From Helicoverpa zea (lineage: Eukaryota > Arthropoda > Insecta > Lepidoptera > Noctuidae): a stretch of DNA of 64,000 nt. A program made the position numbers and the translations under genes. The stretch lies in the NCBI RefSeq assembly GCF_022581195.2, contig NC_061461.1, forward strand, positions 1,612,001 through 1,676,000, given 5' to 3'. Positions 13,157 through 21,714 of this stretch are shown in pieces. The notes under the pieces are model-generated. The model had not been told where the DNA came from and did no database searches. It worked only from the letters and a program-made list of their open reading frames with translations. Position 1 is the stretch's first letter. Each line of letters starts with the position of its first letter.

Positions 13157-13591
13157 CTGGGGGGTTGATTAAGGGATAAGTGGTGTAGTTGTCAAATGTT
13201 ATCGAAGGATATAATCAACGTAGGATATAAATATGTAGAATACAGAAGTATCTATAGGTTGATAATTCCATTAAGTAATTATTGAAAATAAGACGACATG
13301 TCATGTTGAATTACTTATAATTAACACTAGGTTTCCGGAGAGTTTTATACTCATTTCATATGACCTATCTTCTCAGGTATGGTTAGGTAAATTATGAAAG
13401 ATGTCATCAATAGACGGATTAATAAAATGTCGATGAACATTATCATTATAAATGCTTCGTGTTTTTAGGTTTTTATTTAAGAAAATAACATAAAGGGCTT
13501 CATTCCGTGTTCTTCAAAAATAGGTACATACTATAACGGATGGTTGTATTATACACAACTTATTATTTACCAAGTACTTTAATACACTTAC

Positions 13592-13830
13592 CACCTTCCT
13601 GCCCCTGGTTAGCAAGTCCCAAAATAAATCCATGCGGATACCCCATAGCCAGATTCCCTAGCCCCAGATTGTTGCCAATGCCATCGAGCCCGGCCAGAAC
13701 TCCTGAGTGGTACAGCATGGCTCCCCCTGGCATCTCTAGCTTGGGCAAGAGTTTCGGCAGTGAAGGCTTGCTGCTGTCGGCTTCTTGAGTCGTTGAAGAT
13801 GTGGATGCTAGTGGGTCGTTGTGGGATTCT
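13592..13830 (-). CDS. Penultimate coding exon of the same unrecognised protein
   Basis: The acceptor is tatctttcag before 13830 and the donor is GGTG|gtaagtg after 13592. The 239-nt exon starts by completing an Arg codon, reads 79 full codons and leaves one base for the last exon. It is separated by a 372-nt intron from the exon at 14203-14330 and by a 435-nt intron from the terminal exon. The product begins ESHNDPLASTSSTTQEADSS, has a basic and proline-containing segment (KPSLPKLLPKLEMPGG), and then a Gly/Leu/Asn-rich hydrophobic stretch around GLDGIGNNLGLGNLAMGY. No signal peptide, zinc finger, homeodomain or other known domain is apparent. A GT three bases earlier (GAAG|gtggta) would keep the phase but is a weaker donor. 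Two other open frames overlap this exon and are shadows of it. Confidence 0.85.
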
Positions 13831-13875
13831 CTGAAAGATAATTTTTTTATTGAATTTTGGGTAATTGTATTGGAT

Positions 13876-13898
13876 AATCATCATCATCATCATCATCT
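13876..13898 (+). repeat. (ATC)n microsatellite
   Basis: Seven ATC units in the intron between the exons at 14203 and 13830. No retroelement body was seen next to it. Confidence 0.85.
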
Positions 13899-14202
13899 CA
13901 CGGCATAATGGTATGAAGAAATTTGATGGCTTAAGAATTTGGCTAACAGCAATTTTCTGCTGCTTCAGCTGCTTGCATATTTTTTTGACATATTATTTGG
14001 CAATTCACTCACATTTACTACCTTGACCATTAACCTTATATAATAATTAAGTGTAAAGTCACAACAGGTCATGTAAATTTTCTGATTATAGAGTTTAAGA
14101 ATATTATATTATTCTAGATATTCCGTCTTGTAATGCATATTATTCTCTTCTCATTCTCAATTATGGAAAATACACCAAGGTTTCTATGTTTAGAAGTCTT
14201 AC

Positions 14203-14330
14203 CTCGGTTTGACATCTCGTTCATTGGGATCGCACCACTCCTGCTTGTGGACTTGCAGTAGCTTCTCACTGGGCGACTCTGGTTCACTGCCGCTCTCGTC
14301 TCCGCTGTCACCTGATGATGCTGGCTCATC
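14203..14330 (-). CDS. Coding exon (third from last) of an unrecognised nuclear-type protein
   Basis: On the minus strand an acceptor (ttgttcccag) precedes 14330 and a donor (GAG|gtaagac) follows 14203. The 128-nt exon opens in phase 0 and ends two bases into a codon that the next exon completes as Arg. It encodes 42 residues: DEPASSGDSGDESGSEPESP, then SEKLLQVHKQEWCDPNERDV, then KP. The first half is Ser/Gly/acidic and probably disordered. The second half, with KQEWCDPNE, is more structured-looking and is the best handle for a homology search. Coding status rests on the open frame, sharp fall in AT content, good splice sites and agreement of phase with the two following exons. I do not recognise the family. 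Composition suggests a nuclear regulator, but that is inference only. Upstream exons are not visible in this window. Confidence 0.82.
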
Positions 14331-14445
14331 CTGGGAACAAAGGTAGATATTCGTTTATTTACTGTTATGAGGAGTTTATTTTTTCTTCTCTCCTTTTATT
14401 CCTTCCTTTTAAAGCTTATTTTCTTTTTTGAACGTTTTCACTTTT

Positions 14446-14738
14446 TAGGGTTCCGTACCCAAAGGGTAAAACGGGACCCTATTGTTTTCGCTCCTCTGTC
14501 CGTCCGTCCGTCCGTCTGTCACTAGGCTGTATCTCATGAACCGTGATAGATAGAGAGCTGAAATTTTCACAGATGATGTATTTTTGTTGCCGCTATAACA
14601 ACAAATACTGAAAACTAGAATTAAATAAATATTTTGGGGGGGCTCCCATACAACAAAACGTGATTTTTTGTACGTTTTATAAGTAATGGTACGGAACCCT
14701 TAGTGCGCGAGACCGACTCGCACTTGGCCGGTTTTTTT
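14446..14738 (+). repeat. Short copy of the 'gggttccgtacc...ttggccggt' lepidopteran repeat
   Basis: About 290 bp, starting agggttccgtacccaaaggg, with a short gtccgtccgtccgtctgtc tract, then 'gtatctcatgaaccgtgata', and ending cgagaccgactcgcacttgg plus ccggttttttt. It is non-coding. It lies about 115 bp upstream (on the gene's strand) of the exon at 14203-14330, so it is intronic in the unrecognised gene. Confidence 0.75.
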
Positions 14739-15356
14739 AGTTTTACTGTCCATTCATCAGATTGCACGTCTATAATTTGTAATTAAGTTTTTAAATACAG
14801 GTATAGGTTGAGTTTGTTCAATGTTTTGGTTAAGACGTTGATGGCAAATTCACGCGTTATCAAAAGAGACGTTCACTTTTGTGTTGGTTGAATTAAAACA
14901 CGATTTAAGCTGCAGTACAAACTTTTCACGCAAGGCAGTAATATTGAGTCATAACCGCTAATTAAAGTGACCGTGTAATTTGAGGTTTAAGTTGCTTTCA
15001 CACTATTTATCAAAACTCAAGTACCTGCCGAAGTACTATTATTGTTGAACAGTTTAATCTGCATATTGATTACTGAATTACCAGCCCGTGTGCAGTTCCC
15101 GAATAAAAGAAAGTCAGTGTCTTATCATGAGATGGATCACGAAGAAAATATACTTGACAAATTGTGTGTCATTACCGAAATGGTTTTATCAATAAATGTT
15201 GTACTCTAAATACTTAATGATAAGTGTGATTGGATTTCGATGGAAAAGAGGGAGGTGAAATTATTGGTCAACGAAAACAGCGTTTACAGAGTTGGTGTCC
15301 AGTTTCAGTCGTGGTTGAATGTTATCAAAATAAAAAATTGTGCTCATCTTGAAGTT

Positions 15357-15466
15357 ACTAGCGACCCGCTCCGACTTCGAAACCACATCAAAATCCGTTT
15401 CGTAGTTTTAAAGATTTAAGCATACCTTGGGATATAGGGACAGAGAAGTTAACTTTGTTTTATTCA
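15357..15466 (+). repeat. Degenerate repeat tail ('ctagcgacccgctccg...' type)
   Basis: The segments actagcgacccgctccgact, aaaatccgtttcgtagtttt and aaagatttaagcatac, followed by gggacagagaagtt, match the usual layout of a lepidopteran non-LTR/SINE 3' region. It is diverged and has no coding capacity. Confidence 0.55.
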
Positions 15467-16088
15467 TTATATTTACATCATTTCTTACATACACATGTAT
15501 CCATTCCATCTTCTGAGTAAAATATTCAAGGCCCAACTTTCCCAGCTAAGTTAGAGTAAAAATCTCAATTTGGCTCACGTCATAATTTCCTCAGGTTTAT
15601 TTAAGTTTTCCTCTCAAGTTACTTGGCGCACTCTAAATCCGACACAGGTGCTACTGAAACTCTGCACTTACAGCGTTTTAGCGCTAGCGTGTAAAAACGT
15701 TTGTAAGCACTTACAACGTTATACTGCTTATCACACGACTGAGCTTAAGTGGTATGGTGTTAAGTGACGAAGATGTTTTTTTGGAGTTTTCTATGTATCG
15801 TTTACTATGTAACGTAGATCTAGAGATTTAGGTTAGGTGAATGATCGTCAAAAGCCTGAATTGACAATTTTACTTTCTACAAATCTTTTGAAGACTCAAG
15901 TTATCAACAGTGATATTTTCAAACAAGAAATAAGAAAGTCTTTTACCACCAATTGCCACAGTAATGAACACCAACAATACACATTACAAGCCTTTTAAAA
16001 TACTCGTAAAGTTTAACAACAAAAAAAGGCACCTATCGTAGCCGCCATTAGTCAGCCGAAACCTCAACGGCGTCTATTGTTGTCACAC

Positions 16089-16105
16089 ACACACACACAT
16101 GTACA
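16089..16105 (+). repeat. (AC)n microsatellite
   Basis: A short cacacacacacaca run followed by degenerate catacatacat motifs up to about 16142. Confidence 0.8.
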
Positions 16106-16146
16106 CATACATACAAACAGAGAGACATAGATACATACATACAAGG

Positions 16147-16164
16147 CTTTGTGACGTCACAAAG
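16147..16164. promoter_or_regulatory. Perfect 18-bp palindrome centred on a full CRE (TGACGTCA)
   Basis: CTTTGTGACGTCACAAAG is its own reverse complement. The core TGACGTCA is the textbook binding site for CREB/ATF-type bZIP factors. Function here is inferred only. Four other full CREs occur at 20465, 22048, 22583 and 40972. Confidence 0.4.
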
Positions 16165-16549
16165 ATAAATCACGGCAGTAATTAGCTGGTATCGTTCGCA
16201 TCAAGCAGCACAATTGTTAATAAATACCTACATAGGATGATTTCCAGGGACGGCTGCGCGGGCGCCGATAACATCGTTGTTACTGTTGTCGTAGAGTTAG
16301 TGTGGATACGACATGGACTTGAGATTTTAGAATTTTGGTTGGTGGAGATTATACTCAACATATTATTAGGTATATTCTTAATCTTACAAGGTGTAAGGTA
16401 TCTGTTTTAATAAAACGAAATTTTGTAGTTAGTTAAGTATTCATTTGGGAGTTGTAGGAGTTTCGGGAATGGTATTTTTTTAAAGTTATTTTTAGGGTTC
16501 CGTACCTCGAAAGGAAAAAACGGAACCCTTATAGGATCACTTTGTTGTC

Positions 16550-16550
16550 C

Positions 16551-16613
<63 letters not shown>
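16550..16613 (+). repeat. (TGTC)n microsatellite
   Basis: About 16 nearly perfect gtct/tgtc units inside the larger lepidopteran repeat. The overlapping minus-strand frame (DRQTDRQT...) is only a translation of this tract. Confidence 0.95.
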
Positions 16614-17280
16614 AAGACCCTTTATCTTAAGAACGCGTGGACGTATCAAGCTGAAATTCACATGAAATACTCGGGTCTATTGCCCCTTTAGGCTGTGAAA
16701 ATATCAAGCTTCTAAGCTAAGCCAATCAAAAGATACAACCGATTATGTCGATATTTTCAACAAATTCTCGACACTCGCAAAGGAATCAAAACCTACAGGG
16801 TACTTCCCGTAAACTCAGAATCTTGAAATTTGGCATGAAGCATTGTTATATAATGCAAATATAGGAAAAATTGCGAAAATCTCATTTTTTTTGTTGTATA
16901 ATATAATAAAAATATTTTAATAAAATGAAACTTACTACCTTATTTCTCACGAACGAATAAAGGTACCAAATTGAAATTTATACCAAATACTTAGGTCTAT
17001 TGTCCCTTTAAGCAATGAAAAAATCAAACTTCTAAGTTAACGCGATCAAAAGATACAGTAGTTTTACCAACACCTTAGACGAATTTCCGTCACACGCTAG
17101 GGAATCAAAACCTACAAGGTACTTCCCGTGAACTCAGAATCTTAAAATTCGGCACGAAGCAACGTTATATAGTACAGATAAAGGAAAAATTGCGAAAATG
17201 ATAAATTTGAAGTTACATAAAATATTAAAATATTATTTTTGCTTACATGACATAAAATATTTTTTTAATAATTATACCTA

Positions 17281-17299
17281 GTCTTGCCATAAATATTGT
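17281..17299 (+). repeat. Left terminal inverted repeat of the maT element
   Basis: GTCTTGCCATAAATATTGT matches the reverse complement of 18561-18579 at 17 of 19 positions. It is preceded by TA. Confidence 0.85.
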
Positions 17300-17400
17300 A
17301 ATAAAGAAAAAAGAAAATTGTTAACTGCAAATAACATTTATTACTTTTACAGTGTGTCAGTTTAATACATAAATATAAAACAATTAAAAATATAAAAAGC

Positions 17401-18495
17401 TTATTCGAAGTGGTCTCCATTGGCTGCAATACAGTCCTTTAAACGATGAGGCCAGTTATCAATAGAAGCACGCACTCTTTCCATGGGAAAATTCTTCACT
17501 GCCAATCGTATAGATTGTTTTAGGGACTCCAAATTATCATGGCGTTTAGAGCAAGCTGTACTCTCTAAAACTGACCACAAATCATAATCCAGCGGATTAA
17601 GATCGGGACTAGACGACGGCCAGTCTTCAGCTCTGATGAAGTCCGAAACGTTCGATTCCAACCAAGACTGCGTGGACCGAGCTTTATGACCCGGCGCCGA
17701 GTCTTGCTGGAAGGACCATACTTGGTTATTGAACATGGTGATGTTAAGGGGCTTAACTACCTTCTCAAGAATGGTATCTTGATACACTTGTGCCGATGTT
17801 TTGATACCTTTTTCACAAAAATATGGCTCAGTCACTCCTTCATAGCTAACACCCCACCAAACCATCACTGAAGTCGGATAATGTCCACGTTGCACTCTGT
17901 CGACTAATTGGGAAGCTTCCTTAGAGCTTTGAGCATAAATACGGTCATTTTGTTTGTTAAAATGTTGCTCAATTGTAAAAATTTTCTCATCCGTAAACAA
18001 AATTTTTCTGTGACCTCCCTTTGCGTACCGCTTCAGTAGTTGTTTCGATTTTACCACCCTATTCTTCTTTAAATTATCAGTTAAGAAATGGCCAGTGCGT
18101 CTCTTATAGGCTGCAAGTCCTAAGTCATCTTTTAAAATACGCGACATGGTTCTAGGTGCTATCTTCATTTCCCGAGATAAAATCTTTTGCTTTCGGACAG
18201 GATTTCTTCGAATTCTTTCCCTTACTGCTTTGACCACCTTTTTCGTACGAACACTACGTGGACGGCCAGATCTTTTTCTGTCACAAACAGAGGAGGTCTC
18301 ATTGTACCTATTAATAGCCCGGTACACAAACATTTTACTAATACCAAGTGTATGGAGAGTTTTAAAAATTGCATTTGGCTCCATACCTACTTTGTGTAAT
18401 GCTATCACAGCGATTCGGTTCTCTTTATCACCCCACACCATTTTAATATCGCAAAATATTTTACAATGTATTGGCGCCAAAATGAGAAAACACAA
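17401..18495 (-). CDS. maT-type (DD37D) Tc1/mariner transposase, apparently full length
   Basis: Cut-and-paste transposase, 364 residues from the first Met. A start at M19 (MVWGDKEN, codon 18441-18439, 346 aa) fits the family better because the preceding 18 residues look unrelated. Two helix-turn-helix regions for binding the terminal repeats span roughly residues 22-66 and 85-125, with a GRPR motif between them (77-80). The catalytic domain shows TDEK (D169), QQDSAPGH (D265) and SPDLNPLDYDLW (D303). D265 and D303 have 37 residues between them, which defines the maT/DD37D group rather than DD34D mariner or DD34E Tc1. No stop or frameshift interrupts it. A poly(A) signal (AATAAA on the minus strand, near 17336) lies downstream within the element. 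Terminal repeats flank the frame at 17281 and 18579. Whether it is active cannot be told from sequence alone. Confidence 0.93.
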   Translation of the reverse strand: MCFLILAPIHCKIFCDIKMVWGDKENRIAVIALHKVGMEPNAIFKTLHTLGISKMFVYRAINRYNETSSVCDRKRSGRPRSVRTKKVVKAVRERIRRNPVRKQKILSREMKIAPRTMSRILKDDLGLAAYKRRTGHFLTDNLKKNRVVKSKQLLKRYAKGGHRKILFTDEKIFTIEQHFNKQNDRIYAQSSKEASQLVDRVQRGHYPTSVMVWWGVSYEGVTEPYFCEKGIKTSAQVYQDTILEKVVKPLNITMFNNQVWSFQQDSAPGHKARSTQSWLESNVSDFIRAEDWPSSSPDLNPLDYDLWSVLESTACSKRHDNLESLKQSIRLAVKNFPMERVRASIDNWPHRLKDCIAANGDHFE

Positions 18496-18560
18496 TGAAC
18501 AATCATATAAAAATGACAGATTCGAAATTCAAATGTAATATTTTTTTATAATTAAGTGTA

Positions 18561-18579
18561 ACAGTATTTATGGCCAGAC
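18561..18579 (-). repeat. Right terminal inverted repeat of the maT element
   Basis: Read on the minus strand it begins GTCTGGCCATAAATACTGT, pairing with the left end. CC and then TA follow on the plus strand. Confidence 0.85.
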
Positions 18580-19257
18580 CCTACCCTTTTTCACATGAAC
18601 GCGTAGAGATATTAAAGTTTTGAATAAAAAGTGAAATTCATATCAAACACTTCTTAAATATAATGGCCTCTAAACTGTGAAAAATTTTAAATCATTCAAA
18701 GGTCATTGGGCACCTTAGTATGAAAACCATACCCACGGCGGATACGAACGAAATATAGCACAGTATAATGATAAAGGCTCTGATTTACTATGGCATTAGT
18801 CGCATCAATGTGAACCATGGGAATCTAGAGAAAATCAGGTGTAAACATCAAATATTTTCCTCATTTCAATGGGGAATTTAAACGACCAAGTTTGACGGAT
18901 TTGAGAAATCATTTCTTTGTAGTGAAAGAGTATACTCGCCGTTTATTTCCATTGTCATCAGGTCAGGATCTGATGATGGAAATCCTGACAAATCGAGGGC
19001 AACTATCAGAAATTGTAGGCATGCATAGGATTAAAACTTGATTCTCAGATGTATGTCTGGTGATACTATCAAACAGTGAAGGTTTAGAGCTTATCTGATG
19101 ATGGAGACGTGAGAAAGTCGAGAGCACTCGGTATGTTTTAGTTACGTCGTGTTTGGGCTTATATTATTCGTATTGACGAGAACTTTTCACAAAAGTTAAA
19201 AATAAAAACTTTTTACAAAAAAAAACAACTTCTAAAACAACAAGAAAACTATTTATA

Positions 19258-19330
19258 TGCATCGGTCTAGATCTCGGTGGTTAAATAAATATAGATGCAT
19301 CCTCTAGACACCAACTTCTAGACCGATGCA
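19258..19330. repeat. Inverted repeat inside the large lepidopteran repeat
   Basis: TGCATCGGTCTAGA at 19258-19271 is exactly inverted at 19317-19330. Weaker pairing continues inward. Confidence 0.75.
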
Positions 19331-19482
19331 CCTAACATCTTTAAAAATATTAACTACTTTGACTCTCACGAAATTACTATGATTGTTCTAAACTGAACGG
19401 TTGGCGCGAAACTCACTTTTTATCTATACAGCATTTGTACGGAACCCTCGGTGCGCGAGTCCGACTCGCACTTGGCCGGTTT

Positions 19483-21318
19483 ATTTGAAATATATCATAT
19501 TTAACTTTATCATTCAAAATTTCTCCAATAATTTGTATATTTCTACCATTGATTTATGCATTTTTATACGCACACTATAGATAGACACGTTAGGAAAGTA
19601 AGAACTCACAAAGGTATTGCTTATTTCTAGAGAATAAATTATCTCCGCTATGAACTGGCATACACAAACAGTACATTAGAAAGAAAAGAAAGAAAATTTA
19701 TTTAATTGCGCAATAAAAGACGCATACACACACTTAAAATTAGACATAAACAGAAATTAACATTCTTCTATGCAAACAATAAGGGCTTGTCCACACTACT
19801 CTAGCTTAACTAGCTCGCGTGGGCGTCACCTTTATTCGCCGACGCACTAAATAATAATAATTGTGCTTAACTAACTACCGTTTAACGCATTCGGCTTTCT
19901 TCTGTGCATCTGATAACTTGCGTACGGCCGGGAAAAAAGATTCATTGGTTGTTTACCTTTTATTATGTGCGTGCGCTGTTGTATGTTTTTTTCTAGGTTG
20001 TTTTTCATTAATTAGAAGAGCTGTAGATAAAGCACTTTTAATCTCTATTGTGTAGACTGTAAAAGTGGTTTGTATGAGAATAATGCTTTTGAGACGGTAA
20101 TATGAGGTACATTTATTTATGCTTTATTTTTATCAATCTGTACAAAGTCAACTGATTTTACCTCAGGTCTAATCTTTTTTTGACAAATATTTAGGTACAT
20201 ATATTTTTAATATTTTAGTTTATCAGAATTTTTCGTGCCTTCTGAAATATGGAACTCGTCATTACAATATGGTCACAAATCTATGCACCGACCGCGCCAA
20301 GCGTTGCTTGACTTTATGATCGACGTGGTTTTGACTTAGCCACAAGCTCTCTATTTTTATACTTAGGTTACATTCATTCTGCTGACGCTACAGCTGGGTG
20401 GCTAAGTGTCCGCGGGTACAATCGGCGCGCCGTTTTAGGACGCTACAGTTTGTTTACCAAGTCATGACGTCACAATGCTACAGTTACCTCATTATTGTGC
20501 TAACTGTACATTTACTTGTGTTCACTTAGATCTTGGGCTAGCTAATTTATTGGGATTTGTTTTAAAATATTTGAGGATAATTAACTTTTATTTTGGTGGT
20601 AAATGTTTTGTACTGCTTAATTAAAATGAATAATATTAGCCAATTGCTTTGTTCTTAGCAATTGAAGTTCACTTTTGTATACTTTTATCATAGGCTTGAA
20701 ATTCATATTTTTAAAATTCTAGTGGTTTTTTTACCAACTTCTTTTTTGTCTTTTACCAAGTTTTGAATGATAACAGCAACAGAATTTCACAAAAAAAATA
20801 TGGTTAACTTGAGTTTTTGCTTGAACAAGATATTTTTTATTTGGTGGTGTTGTATTTCTACTTTTACCTACATGGGAATTCGATCATCATATTTTAAAAG
20901 TAAAAAGTTCTGATTCAAAGTATTACAGATTTCCATTGTTTCTTAGAACTATCTGACAAGATCAGATATAATTGGGCAATTACAATAAATCACCAGAACC
21001 CAGTTTTGAATAACAATACTGAGATCTGTATCTTAAATTGCAACGTAATCATAATTAAGATTAAGAGATGCATTGCTTTAATTACGACTTCAGTTGAAAT
21101 CGGAAACAAGTCATGAAAGCTGAGGAGGTTATATTCTAGCTGAATTTCATTATAGGATGAAAATCAACTTGGATTCTTGCTGTAAGGTTACATTATCAAT
21201 TTCTCACAATATGAAAAATTGATACATTTTTAAATGTGTGATTTAATTTTATGGAAGCTTTACGTAGTCCGGTGGTATAATATGCTTAAATTAATAATTT
21301 CTCTGAACCAGAACTACG
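19483..21318. other. Unassigned noncoding DNA
   Basis: I see nothing coding. A GC-richer patch at 20280-20475 ends in a full CRE (20465-20472). Confidence 0.45.
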
Positions 21319-21321
21319 TAA

Positions 21322-21711
21322 GGGTGCGTCCACATCTGGCGAATGCGCCGCGAATGCGCAGCACGCGAGCCGATCGCGAGCTGTCCGCGAGCTGCGCGCG
21401 TGCATTTTTGTTCGTGCGCCGCTTCTGCGCCGCCCGCGCGCGACCTAAGCGCCGCACGCGAGCGGCGCGCAGGCGGCGCGCGACGTCTGCCATCTTCGAT
21501 AGTACTGAGCCAATATACGGAACTGTAAGAGCGAGAACTGATTGCGCGCAGATCGCGCGCCGCTCGCGCGCTCTATACGAGCCTTGCGTGAGTTGCGCTA
21601 AAGAGGCGCACCGAACTATTGCAGTGACTGCACGCGCGCAGCTCGCGGACAGCTCGCGATCGGCTCGCGTGCTGCGCATTCGCGGCGCATTCGCCAGATG
21701 TGGACGCACCC
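21322..21711. mobile_element. MITE, PIF/Harbinger-like, with perfect 83-bp inverted ends
   Basis: The 390-bp element begins GGGTGCGTCCACATCTGGCG and ends with its exact reverse complement. Bases 21322-21404 and 21629-21711 are identical inverted repeats over all 83 nt by my reading. The trinucleotide TAA flanks both sides (21319-21321 and 21712-21714). A 3-bp TWA-type target duplication and GGG-starting ends are typical of PIF/Harbinger elements, so that class is inferred. It is very rich in CpG and GCGC, unlike the AT-rich surroundings. Long open frames on both strands here encode the same peptide at their ends because of the palindrome, and are not genes. Confidence 0.85.
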
Positions 21712-21714
21712 TAA

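Larger units (their letters stand above)
17281..18581 (-). mobile_element. maT (mariner-like) DNA transposon, about 1.3 kb, inserted in another repeat
   Basis: The ends are inverted repeats: GTCTTGCCATAAATATTGT at 17281-17299, and on the other strand GTCTGGCCATAAATACTGT at 18579-18561 (17 of 19 match). TA dinucleotides flank the element at 17279-17280 and 18582-18583, as expected for a TA target duplication. The right end carries two extra C bases, so the exact boundary is uncertain by 1-2 nt. The single gene is the transposase at 17401-18495. The element splits a host repeat that resumes on the far side (16494 to 19482), so it inserted after that repeat. Confidence 0.88.
16494..19482 (+). 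repeat. Large copy of a lepidopteran 'gggttccgtacc...ttggccggt' repeat, split by maT
   Basis: It begins agggttccgtacctcg and ends gcgcgagtccgactcgca followed by cttggccggtt. These boundary sequences are shared with the short copy at 14446-14738 and are, to my knowledge, widespread in Lepidoptera. It carries a (TGTC)n microsatellite at 16550-16613 near its start. A module of about 320 bp is repeated in tandem (about 16621-16900 and 16940-17220), and a third diverged unit begins near 18592. The maT transposon interrupts the third unit. Without maT the copy is about 1.7 kb. No coding capacity was seen outside the transposase. The TE class is unresolved. Confidence 0.75.

Noticed and set aside
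13540..13896. 82-codon plus-strand frame and 95-codon minus-strand frame
   Set aside because: Both are shadow frames of the spliced exon 13592-13830. The correct frame is set by phase with its neighbours.
14114..14329. 71-codon minus-strand frame starting MSQHHQVT
   Set aside because: Wrong frame over the exon 14203-14330. The phase-0 reading (DEPASSGD...) joins the next exon without a stop, whereas this one runs through the donor site.
18146..18538. 130-codon plus-strand frame
   Set aside because: It is antisense to the maT transposase and has no family signal of its own.
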